NCBI RefSeq assembly: GCF_016906535.1
Contig: NC_057375.1
Coordinates: 2,046,001-2,110,000, forward strand
Origin: Rhizoctonia solani
Lineage: Eukaryota; Basidiomycota; Agaricomycetes; Cantharellales; Ceratobasidiaceae
Length of the DNA stretch: 64,000 nt
Direction: 5' to 3'
Below, one piece after another: positions 50,090 to 62,503 of the stretch (position 1 is the first letter of the stretch; each line of letters starts with the position of its first letter). A program made the translations under genes and the position numbers. The notes beneath the pieces are model-generated. The model was not told the DNA's origin and did not search any database. It worked only from the letters and a program-made list of their open reading frames with translations.

Positions 50090-50712
50090 TTAGTCGCACT
50101 GCAGGAAGTTATTTCCGCTAGCGCCGTAGTGAGTAATAACATCTATAAAAGGCAATATAAGCATCCTCCAAAATTCCAAACACATTTGCCCAACGAGGCT
50201 TACCACAGAACGCAGCGTTAGAGCCCGAAACACTACCAATGACAACGCGGTTGTAGCTTGGGTCACCACCAGTGTAAACCGACGAGCGGAAAAGCGGAAA
50301 TTCATAGTAGGGCGCGCGGCAGCCAGAGTTGAAAGTGAAGCCTGGAGGATTAAATTTCAACTGTGAGTCATGGGGAGTTGTTTTGGAATTCAAGAAGAGT
50401 TCGCTCACCTTCCCTGTTATTGAAAACGTGGGGGTAGCTGTTGCTTCCAACGGTAGTGCCGCGCGAGACGTGGGTTGCGGCGGCAGAGGCGGCAGCAGCG
50501 ACTTGAGCGGCAGTGAAGGTGAAACCTGTACATTCAGGTCAGTTGAAGATTGAGTACTTTGAGTTCTGCTATAGAGTATTACCATCGCAGTCAGCAGCAG
50601 TTACGCCGCTAATGGTGCGTTTATCGAAAGGTGTTGTCTTGGTCGGAGCTGGAATAGCGAGCGCAAGCCCAGAAAGAGCGACGACAACGACAGTTTGAAG
50701 GAGGGTGTACAT
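50090..50712 (-). CDS. secreted guanyl-specific ribonuclease, RNase T1 family (array copy 4)
   Basis: Four exons, 50712..50583, 50525..50409, 50341..50204 and 50142..50090 (130, 117, 138, 53 nt), give 145 residues. Signal peptide MYTLLQTVVVVALSGLALA and a Kex2-type FDKR site. The RNase T1 set is complete: SYPHVF, NNREG, YEFP, YNRVV, ITHYGASGNNF, and a terminal QCD. Four cysteines (ADC, SGC, AFC, QC) could form two disulfides, as in extracellular RNases. Its second exon is two codons shorter than in copies 1 and 3 and flanking DNA shows no clear match, so it is the oldest or outgroup copy of the array. Confidence 0.95.
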
Positions 50713-51309
50713 GGCGAAGATGATAGACCTAAGAGGGGCTCAAGAGAGTAGCAAAAGAGCAAGACAGGATGATATTCAAGCAGTCTCCAGACCGTCCGTT
50801 TTTAAAATCTTCGTGACGATACTCTTGGCATGCTCTCGTTAATTTTGAGCAAGCGCCTCTCCTCTACTTCTGCCCATACAAAAAAGTCTTCCAAAGCGCT
50901 CGCACATGTGTGGTTTCCCTATCGGTATAGAGCCTACGAGTGCGCAGCATTGATAAACGTGCGTACACGTTCTTGGCACGCTCGAGATATAACACTCCCG
51001 GGCAACATCGGCAACAAGAACCCAACAATTCCCTCGCGAAGCGTACAGTTGCATGCATCGAATGGTTGTTTCATGTGGACGAGTCTGTCACGAGGAGTGT
51101 GGACGGGTTGATAAGGCAAGTCGATCGAAGTCATCGTCGGGTATCACGAAATGGAGTAATTAACAATACATGAGCTCCACATGTCACGTGGCTTGGGCGC
51201 CTACCTGCTCTCGTGATGTCAACCTTCATCATCGACTTGGTTCGCATTCTTGCGCAACAATTTGATACTTGACATACTTGGATTAGACCTTATTATCATA
51301 CAATACAAA
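50713..51309. promoter_or_regulatory. divergent promoter region, RNase copy 4 (-) and DJ-1-like gene (+)
   Basis: 597 bases. TCACGTGGC at 51185, 125 bases before the DJ-1-like ATG. Several overlapping open frames near 50830-51170 look like composition only. Confidence 0.45.
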
Positions 51310-52373
51310 ATGTTCCCAAGGGCCCTTATCTTTATAGCAAACGGAACTGAGGAGATGGAGTTGTAAGCACCGCCTATCAGACAGATTCATTCGATCATGC
51401 GCAACTCACTGCATGGAACTCGGAATTCTACCCTTCCTACCACCGAATTCGATCGCTCTTCTCAATTTATCCTGATATAACCTGAAACAATCTCCTCAGC
51501 ACTATCACCTACGATACCCTCGTTCGGGCCGGAATCTCTTGCACGTCCGCGTTCGTCCCTGATAAAGAAGGCGGACCGTCTCAAACGTCCGAGGGCGAAG
51601 GATATGTAGCCACATGCTCCCGAGGCGTGCGTATCACTGCAGACACGGGGCTCCAGAGTGTTAAGAATGATCAGGTAAGATAGCTCCTCGTATTCAATTG
51701 AAATCGGAACTCACTCGATATCGCTGTCGTTGATTTGACGGTGATATTAGTATCAAGACTACGATGTGGTCGTCGTTCCAGGAGGAGCTAAAGGCCGAAA
51801 CTATCTCAACTAATAGCGAATGCTTGAAGATTATTCGCTGGCAGCATGAGGCTGGGAAGTTGGTTGCGATGATATGTGCAGGTACAGACCGATGCGGATA
51901 TTGCATATATTAATGGCACTTATCCTTGTTATCTAATAGGCTCTCTTGCCGCGCTTCGAGCCGATATATTGGAGAGTGCAATTACATCGCACCCGAGTGT
52001 GAAGGATCAATTGACTGAACGTAAGGGGTCACTATGCTTTCCTGGCGCGGCATATGTAGAGGCCACTGACATTGGAGTAGGGTTCACTTACAAGGAGGAT
52101 AGTGTTGTGATTGACCGAAACCTAATTACAAGGTATTTTTCGACTTTGCGGTAAAAACATATGTTATCACTGATGGATAATTTGGTTATTTCTTCCCAGT
52201 CGAGGGCCAGGTGCGTAATGCGCTGTGATGGACTATAAAAGTTGTAACGTTAATCGACATAATTTACCCTAATAGGCACAGCTTTCCTCTTTGCGTTCTC
52301 AATTATTGAGAAGATAATTGGACCCGAGAAACGAAAGGAGGTAGAAGGCCCAATGGTTTTCCCCAAAAATTAA
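51310..52373 (+). CDS. DJ-1/PfpI-family protein, with a 2-base frame break
   Basis: Seven exons: 51310..51362, 51500..51674, 51751..51881, 51940..52020, 52060..52132, 52200..52210 (11 nt) and 52276..52373. The product, about 207 residues, reads FPRALIFIANGTEEMEF, then YDTLVRAG, then VVVPGG, the nucleophile elbow MICAG with its cysteine (Cys106 in human DJ-1), HPSVKDQL, DRNLITSRGPGTAF and a C-terminal helix. Exon 3 has 131 nt; phase requires 133. The break falls at 51791..51794, where AAAGGCCGAA would fit as GGCGCC. Without it the frame stops soon after. DJ-1-like proteins are deglycase/chaperone-like oxidative stress factors (the exact activity is debated). The 39-nt fifth intron could also be read through in frame. 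Confidence 0.85.
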
Positions 52374-52577
52374 CGCTCGCTTATGTATGCGATGCAATAA
52401 CTAACCAACGAAAAGAGACTTATCCTTGTAAATTGAACAAAATAAAACATGCTTTGAACGCATCAATCGTGGCGGTACTCATCAGTACCAGTGGCGATGA
52501 ATAAGTATACATTTATTGATGTTCGGTCTATACACATGATGATATTTTGGTCGCAATGCAGTTTACCTCCATAAAGA
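52374..52577. terminator. short convergent 3' region
   Basis: Only 204 bases separate the DJ-1-like and peroxiredoxin stop codons. It is AT-rich; AATAAA-like sequence at about 52440 suits polyadenylation of the plus-strand gene. Confidence 0.4.
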
Positions 52578-53354
52578 TTAAAGCTCGGCGAGAATGTGTT
52601 CGGCTCCAGTGTTAGAGACGGCACCCGGGTTAGGCTCGACCTAATGTGGCATCAGATTAACCATATGCAGGAAAGCATGAATGAAATTAGACGTACGAAG
52701 AGCTTCGTCACCTTGAGGTCGTCGAGGATCAACGCGTAACGGCCGGTACGTTCGCCAAGTCCGTGACCAGTAAGATCGACGCTGAGACCGAGCTTCTTCG
52801 ACCACTCCGCATAGGTGTCGGTCACGAAGAGGACCTATGAATGGGGTAAATGCCAAGATAGATGCCAAAATTAGATCTCAGACACTGACATTGCCCTTGG
52901 CACCGTTGCGGCCCCAGCCCGACATGACAAATGGATCATTGGCAGCGACGACGACGACTGGTCAACACCCTTGTCTTGAAGCTGGGAGTTCTTAACATAG
53001 GCAGGGATGTGGTTGACATGGCACGTGGGCTACAAGTGATCGATCAGCTTAGAAATACCGTGGGAATGTGGGGTTATCTTTCGACGTACAGTGAATGCGC
53101 CAGGAACAGCAACGACGACACCTTTTTGCCTGCCCAGTCCTTTGTGCTGAGCTTGCTGGCTGTTATGTCTGTGAATAAATGCGCGAAAATTTGATCAAAG
53201 CACTTACGAACACCACAGGCGCACCGCTCTCGAGCTCCTCGCTCCAGAAGACAGTGGGGAACTCAGCCTCGGGGATAGTGTCACCGACTTTGATGCTAGC
53301 AGACTATGATCCTATATCAGAGGCGCTCTTGAAGTGTCTAGTCGCGCTCACCAT
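52578..53354 (-). CDS. peroxiredoxin-5/PMP20-type thiol peroxidase, two 1-base frame breaks
   Basis: Six exons: 53354..53352 (just ATG), 53303..53208, 53151..53090, 53029..52890, 52834..52697 and 52640..52578; 167 residues. The domain is plain: SIKVGDTIPE, STKDWAGKK, AVPGAFT|PTC with the peroxidatic cysteine right after the third intron, DPFVMSGWGR, LFVTDTYAEWSKKLGL, LGERTGRYALI and the end VEPNPGAVSNTGAE. Exon 3 (62 nt) and exon 4 (140 nt) are each one base short of what phase and the family need, near 53115 (GGTG) and near 52957 (GACC). Reduces H2O2 and alkyl peroxides using glutathione or thioredoxin. Asp f3-like fungal members can be cytosolic or peroxisomal; the end is not a PTS1. Confidence 0.88.
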
Positions 53355-55948
53355 TGTGTTTAGGATGCAAGTGAGTAGTGTGGTGAGGATGTAGGCTCAA
53401 AGCGCCTGCTTATAAACCCACCAATTGCTTCCGGCATAGGTAGGTATTCACCATAGCGTATTTGATGGTCACCAATTCCTCAGTCGAGCGAGTGAGCTCC
53501 ATCCGCGAATGGTGTCACTGTCGAAGCGACGCGTACAATGCGGATTGCACCATCCTAGGGTGGAAGAAGCCCTATATCGGATGTGTACGGGACGTAGAAA
53601 GGAAGAACGGCGCGTGTATATGTGGTGCTGCGTGGTGCGTCGCCATGATTTTGCATATGTTCCGTTCGACGACATTCGAAGCTTCCGCATTCTTTGGTAA
53701 AGATCACCGCATAGAAGCTTCTCGAATGGGGATTCCTCGAGTCGCAAATGACAACAGTCCAGGCTATCTTTTTCGAATAATACGCCTATGCCAATCATTG
53801 GTAATGTCTGCTATGCGCGATAAGTCCATGTCAAATTCTCTTCTGCCGAGATGACAAAATAATATCATGATGTTCTCATTTTGAATATATAGTAGGAGGC
53901 TGACTCAATTGGTGATTGTTTACAAAGTTATACACCCAACAATCTTTCAGTTTTCGTTGAAGGACTAGAGCATTGGGTGTAAGGTTGCCAAGAATGCCTA
54001 AATAATATCAGACTTGCCTTGTACCTAAGTGCTCATGCCAGAAAACAAAGTGTCGTAAAAGACACATACAGCGATGACGCAATCCAGAACCGTAAACGAA
54101 GTGCATACGGACGTACACATTGATTATTTAAGGTCGGACAAGGACGAAATTACCGTTTCCTCATCGCGCACGCAATCTCCGTGATTGGTCATCCTCTCCG
54201 GTCGGCGTAACTTTCTATCTTTCTGTAATTTACTCAAAATGAGAACTCCTGCCTCCGAATGGGACGACCGGCACACTCAACGACCCGGGTCGGTAGGAGG
54301 TTGGAGTTGGATTCCTGCGGAAACCCGAGCTTCATTCCCACTCGCAAATAGATCAAGACTTCGATATATCCATGGAAATACTAATGTCAAGAGTTAAACC
54401 TAACCTCAAGTCAGCAGATACATTTAGAACATACCATCACGAACCCTGTGGGCCACATAATTTCGCATACTACAGGTAATACCTTCGTGACTAGTATCCA
54501 ATAAGAACCATGAGTAAGTCCAATTCGGTCGCAAAAGTTCTATCCAATCGCTCGGCTAAAGATTAAGATACTCCGAGTTATCCTCTAGGCTGTTCATAAA
54601 ATGTACATCCTCCACGATTTGGCAACTTCCAAAGGCGATTAGCCCCATTGTAATGGATTCATGAAAAAGATGATCGCAGATCAAGACTTGAATGATTATT
54701 CCTAAGAATTTAATCCATTAAAAGCCGCTGAGACACAGGCGAAATCTTCCGGCAATAATCCAAGCAAGGTACCGAGAAACGAAGTATAGCAAGTGAGTTA
54801 TCCATAGTTCCGAGGCAGTATCCGCTATATGATTGAGCTTGAGGATTACCCAGTTATAAAAGGTCTCAATTGAATAGTGCCCTAAGCGCAGCCAGGTAAC
54901 CAAAAAGGCTCGGGAGTTAGTTGTGAATTCGGTAATTGAAATGGGTAAACCTACCGGCTCCTCAAGTGCGGATATCGACAACAGTTGGCGGAAGCTCCTG
55001 GCGAATGATATTCTAAGTGACGAGTCAGATTTACCCTTATCTCCATGCAGAAATCTTACTATCGTGGCGAAGTGGATAAATATGCCATGCAGGCGAAGAA
55101 CCAAATCGAAGTAAGAAAAAGCCAAACTTGAAGGGGAGCCAAAATTTCCACCATAAAAAGTGCGTTTGACCTGATAGATTCCATAGTTATCCAGTTCGAC
55201 TAAACTAAAAGGTTTAGCTACAGAGGATTCAGACCTGCCTACTTGACAGGTTTGAGGCATCTCCCACTACTTTTCCCCCAACTGATATCATCTACGCCCC
55301 AGTACCATAATTATACTCGGCCAGGAATGCTATAGCATGCATTTCTCATCAACACTCGAATTGGTTCGATTTTACCCAGGTGGTCGAGTGTATCAAGATA
55401 GGCTGAGCATGTTTGGAAGCGTACTCCGATTACCCAAGTCTCAGGGTGTCATAGGTGGACCGCAGCGCGCGGAGGATCCACATGAGATACTTGGCCGAGG
55501 CACAGAGGTTCGGACACGTGAGGCGACCACACGTGAATGAATCAAAAAAAAGGACCATACGTGACCCCTCTCACCACCTCGAGTAATCACCGAGCGCGAG
55601 GCACGATGTGGCTCAGCTCTTCTAAGTCTCCGTCCCCCAAAATCCCTGTTGACAACACAAAGCCGACATGCATAGTTATCTACCGCCCCAAGCCTTCGAT
55701 CCGCACGGTCGCAGCCTTGGGTGGCGCCGGGTTCCTCCACTCGTACCGCGTCGAGAACCGACTTTCCGCATGTATCAATACGCTCGTATATATATATACT
55801 CATCCACCAGCATATACCAGACCACACCGGAGAGTAGGCTTAGTCTTGTATTTAGCAATAAATTCATATTATTAACTTAATACCACGAGTGCAATATGTA
55901 CGTGGGCTAAAGACAAGGAAAATAAGACGCATGTGAATACAGGATTTC
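53355..55948. other. 2.6-kb region without a firm gene
   Basis: Upstream of peroxiredoxin. The longest frame is a minus-strand 180-codon one (listed). Plus-strand frames at 53462-53854 and 55537-55875 lack splice support and motifs. Confidence 0.4.
54718..55260 (-). CDS. uncertain 180-codon open frame
   Basis: Single uninterrupted frame starting MPQTCQVGRSESSV. It has mixed hydrophobic stretches (LRLHGIFIHFATIVRF, LLYFVSRYLAWIIAG) but no recognised domain. Unlike most genes here it has no intron. It may be chance or a remnant of a membrane protein. Confidence 0.2.
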   Translation of the reverse strand: MPQTCQVGRSESSVAKPFSLVELDNYGIYQVKRTFYGGNFGSPSSLAFSYFDLVLRLHGIFIHFATIVRFLHGDKGKSDSSLRISFARSFRQLLSISALEEPVGLPISITEFTTNSRAFLVTWLRLGHYSIETFYNWVILKLNHIADTASELWITHLLYFVSRYLAWIIAGRFRLCLSGF

Positions 55949-58900
55949 CTAGACATTCATCAGCTCTTGGAGCTCAGGTGTATCACTACGTAATGCTATT
56001 GAGATGTGTTCCTCCTTGAGAGCATACGGCCGGCGCATAGGAAGTAGGGTAAAAGATCCAAGCCCTCGGAGACATCTCGGTGTTGTTTCTAACTTGCTAT
56101 TAATTTTTTCCCACCTTTGGTCGGACAGTGGATGGTCTCTGGACTGTAGAACACACTCGAGAACCCGAAGCCCATATATCATTGGAGGTCCCTCTTCCCA
56201 ACATATTTCTGCTTCAAGCTCTTCAATTCGTTCGCCTAGTTTCTCCTTGGCTTGATGCATGTTCAGCCCATCGTTACGAATTACTGATGACTGCTCCAGA
56301 AGGGCCAACAATTTGGTTAGATCGAGTTCCGGTGTTGTTTCAACAGGAGGATCAAGATACAGAGTGAATAAAAGCCAAAGCTGAGCTGCCGCGAAGAATT
56401 GCATTTCAGCATAATCGCTATCAAGATGCTTTTGATATACCAGTATAAGGCTGCGCTCGTCCAGGTATTTAAGTAGATTTGTAGAGAGGCTCGGGAAGCG
56501 GAAGGTTGACATTAGTGACCAGCAAAGCTTGTCCACTTGGTTATCCAACACACAAAGCATGCACTCGACAACGAATGTGTAAACATTTGGCTCTGGTACA
56601 CCAACCAGGCACGTAGTATAGACCCAATCCAAAGACTGAATAATTGGAAGGGCGAGCCGGGCTGCCGAGCGAGGTGCTACGTTGTGGTTTGCTGGCAAAG
56701 GTAGACTTTCCAGTATTAACGATGTTCGCTTCCGTGCTTCTGTCATGTTTTTTTCATGCTTGGTCTCAGAAATGTTGATATTGTATTGAGCCGGAGTTGA
56801 AAGGATCTCTAATATTCCAAACCAAGTAAATCGCTTCAAAGCCTCCCTGTCTGCTGAATGATGTACAAGGAGCATCTGGAAAATGCGCGGAGCATGCAGC
56901 AATGCAACGTTGCTGTACACACCCGGATAGTGTGAACCGGAGGGTCGTCCCTGAAGTAAGGCAATTGCGATAAGACAAAACCCTAGGCTCATCTCATCAC
57001 CACAATCATTATAGAATATTTGCATCGATAGGCCAGCAAGGATATCTGGCACCATGCTACTTGGAATGCAGGCACATAACGTAGTAGCGGCATTGACCAG
57101 GGCCAAACGAGAGGCAGGGTGTAATGTATGTGATTGATTGGCATGTTGTCGAAGTAGCAGTACTATAGGGTCGAATATATCTTTCCCGTCTTGATTGTTG
57201 CCTTTGAGAAGGCTAAGACATTGAGAAGGGGCCATGGTATCGATTCGAAGGGCAGCAATGTTGTGGTCATCTGGGGTGAACTTTCCATCTGCGATTAGAG
57301 CTGATACATTCCTATCAATCAATGAGCGGAAATCAATACAAAGTTGGAGAGACTTAAACCTCATTCACTCACCGTTCGTTTTCAGCTTGCAAATCCCAAA
57401 CCATTGCTTCAATTTCACCCGTGCTCTCAGAGCTATTGTTGGTGCCAAGGTAGGACAGTGCTCGAAGGTAAAGCAACATGCACTTGTCATTCAACCTTTG
57501 GCTCTTACTTGGACCCCCAGAAGCTATGCGTCTTGATAATGCAACATGGGCTCCACAATCCATGAGCGGTTTGCGGGGGAGTCGTGCGTTCGCACCAGCA
57601 ATTGCCTGCAATGCAATATCAACCGCTTCAGGTACCTCACAATGCTTTATCAGCCAGCTGAGTGCCTGGCTTGTGACTATATCATGACATGGGGCTTCAG
57701 TCCTCCGAGTCCAGGGTACCTGGTATATCCAATCTAAAAAATCATTGCCGAAATTCCAAAAGGGCATTACCCAGCGCTGGAAACGTTTGCTGCTAAGTTT
57801 CTCCCAGCGCTCGCCAACAACTATCAGTCCATCAAAAAGAATTGCAGTGGGGTAGCAAGTCAGGAGGAAAAATACCATAGCCACAAACGCATAGAGATAT
57901 TTAAGAAGCTCCGATCCAAGTATTCTCGATACAGTGGTGATATAAGGAAATGAGTTGAGGAGTGTTGCCGCAATGGTGGATGTTGCATAGAAAGCAATAA
58001 CGGTCCCAGTAATGAAGACTATTGGAAGAGCTACAGTTGTGTTTAAATCCCAGACGTATATGCAAAGCCCAATTGCAAAGAGTACTCGCACCCAACAGTC
58101 AGCACACTAGGTAATTTAATAAAACAAGCACGGGCTTACATAAAGCAATATGTATCAATAAAGGCAAAATAGCTATGAACTCTTGCATCTTCCAGTGCTC
58201 GATCATTGTCCACTTTTGCTGCCTGCGACGAGCCTGGATGCATGGATGCCCACTCCTGTGTGCCATGAAAGAATGACACCAGTCCTTAGCAAGGATAGCT
58301 AAAAAAGATGTGGCAATACTAAGACTAAGCGAGAGGTACCAGAGAATGTTGACAAGGAATAAAGGGCAAGGTGGAACGAATTCTTGTGTTTCATTGGTGG
58401 GCTGATTCACTTGTGCTGGTACGCTACTGTTAGCTATAGCATACAGAGTTTGGGATATTTGTAACAGGGTTTGAGAAGCTATCTCGGTAGGATCCCTCTT
58501 TAGTCCCTTTGTGCTTTCAATTATAAATCTAGTTTAATTGGAACAGGTTCAGCATGGCCAATGTCCAGGACTACATGAACTTACGCAGTTGAGATAGCTA
58601 AGAACAGAGCCGCCTACGCTATGCACTTAGCCCTGATTCAAATATAACGCAGAGAGCCATAAACCCACAAATACTATGTCACATCAGTTTTCATTCAACA
58701 AACCGAATTGAAACACTTACTTAATATCACATCTAGCGATCTTTTAATACCAGTGCATATTGCTTAAAACGGTAACATGATTGGTCTTGTCACCCATATA
58801 TAATTACATGTACATACCTATTCCATCCCTCGACCAGCTCGGCATCCCATGCATCAGTTTCCTTGACGTAAACCTTCCAGACTCTTGCCTCCTTTGCTAG

Positions 58901-59068
58901 CTCAGTGCCATACTGATCCAATCCCAATGACGAGTATGGACTGGGCGTGAACGACTACAATGAAAGTCAGCAAGAAAATCGAGCACTAAATGTCTAGCCA
59001 CGGTAGCCTACTGTTATATTCTTGCATTCCTCTTCACTTGATAGATTTGTTTTAATGCCAGCATCCAT
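55949..59068 (-). CDS. DUF6535-domain membrane protein
   Basis: Eight exons join in phase to 903 residues: 59068..59012, 58954..58818, 58740..58721 (20 nt), 58673..58669 (5 nt), 58613..58585 (29 nt), 58528..58140, 58084..57373 and 57311..55949. The N-terminus has EARVWKVYVKETDAWDAELVEGWN, then a first membrane helix built across the tiny exons (SLDVILIF-AALFLAISTA), then FLVNILWYLSLSLSIATSFLAIL, SGHPCIQARRRQQKW and helices near LLFAIGLCIYVWDLN and VAMVFFLLTCYPTAI. This is the standard DUF6535 layout, a large basidiomycete family of unknown function. The long C-terminal half is helical and repeat-like, probably cytosolic. No defects seen. Divergence from relatives cannot be judged here. Confidence 0.9.
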
Positions 59069-59672
59069 ATTCGAAGCCCATTCCCCAATGTCAGGCTCAC
59101 ACTCGGGGGGGAACCAAGAATTTAGAAGAGGCTAAAGATTGATTCAGTGTGGCTGCTGACTTAGGTCTAAAGTATATGACCATTACCGGTTCGTTCTTCT
59201 GGCCTTTACGTCCTGAAATGTCAGGGCTCGAGAGATTGCCCGGGAGGAGAATTGACATGATCTTGAGGATACTGATGGCGAAACGGTACAAGTTTGCAGT
59301 GGGTCAATTGTTACGCGCTCATCTCGTGAGTGTACAGGCGCTCATCGGGCTATATTAGCAGACCGCATGTGGCTGTGTACATTTGTTAGCGAGGTGTTTT
59401 GTCTGTAGGTTGAGATTTGTCTGAGCGCCCGTATATAATTGGCAGCTTTCGGATACACAAATTACCAAGAGCACACAATTCTATCACAATCTGTGTCAGA
59501 TTCCTTGGGTTAACTACAGGTGATAAGGACATGAGTTTCGAGGCAAAACAGGTCCCGTTTACCTACAATCGTAGTTGAATAACAAGAAAGAGAATCATAG
59601 ATATTTACCAGCAGGTTGTATGGTATAATGAACTAATTAACAGCTATAAACAATACGGGCGCAATGATTTAA
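59069..59672. other. intergenic region, DUF6535 upstream / transcription factor 3' end
   Basis: 604 bases with no gene. A stretch on the plus strand (59149-59358) is open but without motif or splice partners. Confidence 0.5.
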
Positions 59673-62503
59673 TCATTTCCCCGAAACACCGCTCCAGGGG
59701 CTGGGGATGGATGAAATAGCTCCCAGGGCTGATTCCTGAGGAAAACCGCATGCGATCCCAGGGGCAAGAAAGAAGTGATCTGCAAAATCATAGCTCAAAA
59801 GAATGTCAAATGGCATATTGGGTTCGTTTAGCCATTCGGGTGCATCTTCTATAGGCAGGGCAATTTCATGAACCAAATTAGTAGAGTGAACCAACTTGGG
59901 GCCGTTTTCGGCTGTAGTGGAGCCCGAACCTATGCAATTTGACAATTTGGATGAGGGCGGTTGAGATGCCAGTCTTCGGAGGCGCAAGGAACGCTCGAAT
60001 TCTCGAATCAGATCCCTGTGTATAACAAGTGTTGAACAACGTGTATCAAAACGGACCCGTAAGACTTACCGAAGCTTCCCTGCTATTTGGAAGTACGCTT
60101 CCCCATCTTCCAGTACTCGATGCATGTCATCATGTCCCACTCCTTTTGCTCCACAGTGTACGTGTCCTCAAGTATATCTAGTCCAAACTCCGTGTAATCA
60201 AGGTTCGGACCCTTCGGGGAGCTTTGAGACATCAAATCGATAGCGAGGACCATTGCGCTAGAAAAGGCAGGATAACACAACCCAGGAATAAACTTGGAAC
60301 GCGATTCGGGGAGTCGGCAGTGAGTGCGAGCCATTTTTGAAAATCCCTTTGCTGCTTCACGGCATATTGCTATACATGCGACAGAGAGCTCAGAAGTTTT
60401 CGAAATAAACGGGCGGTTAATCGAAATGACTAATTCGTAGTAGTAAGCCCACATGTTAATGAATCCCGAGAACAGTGACTCTCCGTTGGGCAAAGGTTGG
60501 TCGGGAAGTTGTACTAGATGTGATTGATAGGCGGGGTTAACCATGAACCTCAGCATAGCTCCAGGATATTAACTACTTACGATGCACCGGCATCCCATGA
60601 GCCCAGTTGAGTAACTGGGAATTGATATCATTGACCACCCATAACAAGCCCTCAGGTCGATCTATTCCAAGCAGACGTTTTGTCTGGTCAAGTGCATACT
60701 TTAAAAATCCATATGGAATTAAGAGCGTGTCAATAAGAAAAACATATACATAATACAATGAAGCTTACTATGGTTTGAAGACATCGACCAGCAATCCTCA
60801 TCAGCGCAATCGATTGGTTGAACACTTGGAGTTTTGGTGTAACGTTTGAGGGTTGAACCGGGGGTAGAGCATCAGGATCCAATGGCCATAATTCATCATC
60901 GACTTCTAACACCTCGTCTATGTCGAAGCTACCAGTTGTTAGAGCAATAATAAGGGGATAATATGCTACTTACTCGGAATCTGATATTGCTCCATTTCTC
61001 CCAAAGTGAAAGCTGTAACAATAGTGTGTGTTCTGAGATACTGAGTTATGGACTAAGAATCAACCCCCTACCTATGAAGGCGATCAAGCATTAACATCGA
61101 CCTTGATTAAACGAGTCAATAAATGCGTTGCAAAGAGTGGCGCATGTAAATACCAAAAGCATCTCTTGTGCAATTCACTCTCCAAGGTTTGTTTGAACTT
61201 TTTGCGATGAGAGCCAACATGCTGCATCATTCGAAGTGCGGCGCCCACTGTAACCCACGCACCATAAGTCGCTGATGATCCACATAAGTACATCCCGATA
61301 AGCTGGATTGACGTTACTAAATCATTAAAGTTATGATATGAACGTACATACTACAAGAATTTGTGCGTCCCATAGGGATAATTCATTGGTTATGACTAAA
61401 TTTCTGTGCCACATCTCAAACTGTCGGAACCATCGATGTCCAGCACTACGTGATACAGGACAGCTCTCGTCCAACACCCTGGGATCCTTGCACCACCTTG
61501 CACCGTTGGCACAGACAAGTAGAACCAGACGAAGAAATGATTTTTCTTGCTTGTGTAAACCCTCTCTAAGTTGTTTCTCGAAAAGCTGTCGGTGGATCAC
61601 AGGAAAGAATGTGTTGCGAAAGTAAGCGTCCAGGAGAATAGGCATCAGGTCATCCGACGGAAGATTCAGCAACATTTTTTCAGCTTCCCAAATGTCATGA
61701 GCGTGTTGCTGAAGTAGCCTCATTTCAACGCTGGAAGTGTTCCAAAATTCAGGCCGTATGTAGCCGCCACCAGATATACTTGACGGAATTTGGCCATTTT
61801 GACAGTCGTAACGGATAATCATGGCATCACGAGATAGAATGCAAGTGCTAGAATGACCGTAGTACCGAGAGTTGCGAAAATTGGCCGATGTAGCCTCCCA
61901 CATGGTGTTTTCATCATCAGCAGTTGCTTTGGAGCCAAACTCGGCCATACGCGATCGTCGGATAAATTGAGATAATGTGGGACTCTCCGTAAGATCAATC
62001 CCAGAAGATGTTTGGCCAGTATGGATGTCAGAGGTGCTGTCGAGGAGCGCAAAGGTTGTGTCTCCCTCATCTTCGAGTAAACAATCAATGTCTTTTTTGG
62101 TCTTGATATCTGGGCGGTTCTTCAAGATATTTTACGGTTTGTAGATCAATCGAGCAGTCCCAGGGGAGTATTAGCAACTTACCCGCTTAAGATACTTCTC
62201 TATGTCCTTCACTTTTGATTCCAGATATTTTATGTAGCTAAGAAATTTTAGTAATATTATTTTTCGCAAAACGACCGGATGAAAACGCACGATGTATCTG
62301 GAGTTAGTTCAGGTTTTGGAACGTGGGTCCAACTGCACTCAATCCCCAGGGCAGTGCATCCCTGACACCGGTCATACTGTGTGGGCTTGAACCGACATTG
62401 AACCTGGATCACATGAGGCCGGTTTTGACTTGCACATGGTACCAGCAATACGTTCCCGCACCTTGTCTCCTAGGCATTTATCACAGGATACAATGGGTTT
62501 CAT
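59673..62503 (-). CDS. Zn2Cys6 fungal-specific transcription factor
   Basis: Traced exons include 62503..62462, 62403..62291, 62237..62183, 62119..61352, 61302..61154, 61101..61072, 61012..60974, 60928..60769, 60698..60581, then two or three more to the stop at 59673. The binuclear zinc cluster is split by the first intron: CDKCLGDK then VQC, C and QGC, and GIEC (C-x2-C-x6-C-x9-C-x2-C-x6-C). A short coiled coil follows (YLESKVKDIEKYLK). The Fungal_trans domain shows PVIHR, GSHRKK, FWSMLMLDR, GRNGAISDSDFDID and EVDDELWPL. Two spots need correction: the junction near 60560, where only very short introns would fit, and near 60121, where one missing base links DMMT to HRVLEDGEAYFQIAGKLR. Target genes unknown. 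Confidence 0.85.

Noticed and set aside
53462..53854. 130-codon plus-strand frame upstream of peroxiredoxin
   Set aside because: Opposed by an equally long antisense frame, with no domain and no promoter signal.
55537..55875. 112-codon plus-strand frame with PKPSIRTVAALGGAGF
   Set aside because: Looks protein-like in part, but the opposite strand is also open over the same bases and no intron or relative could be linked.
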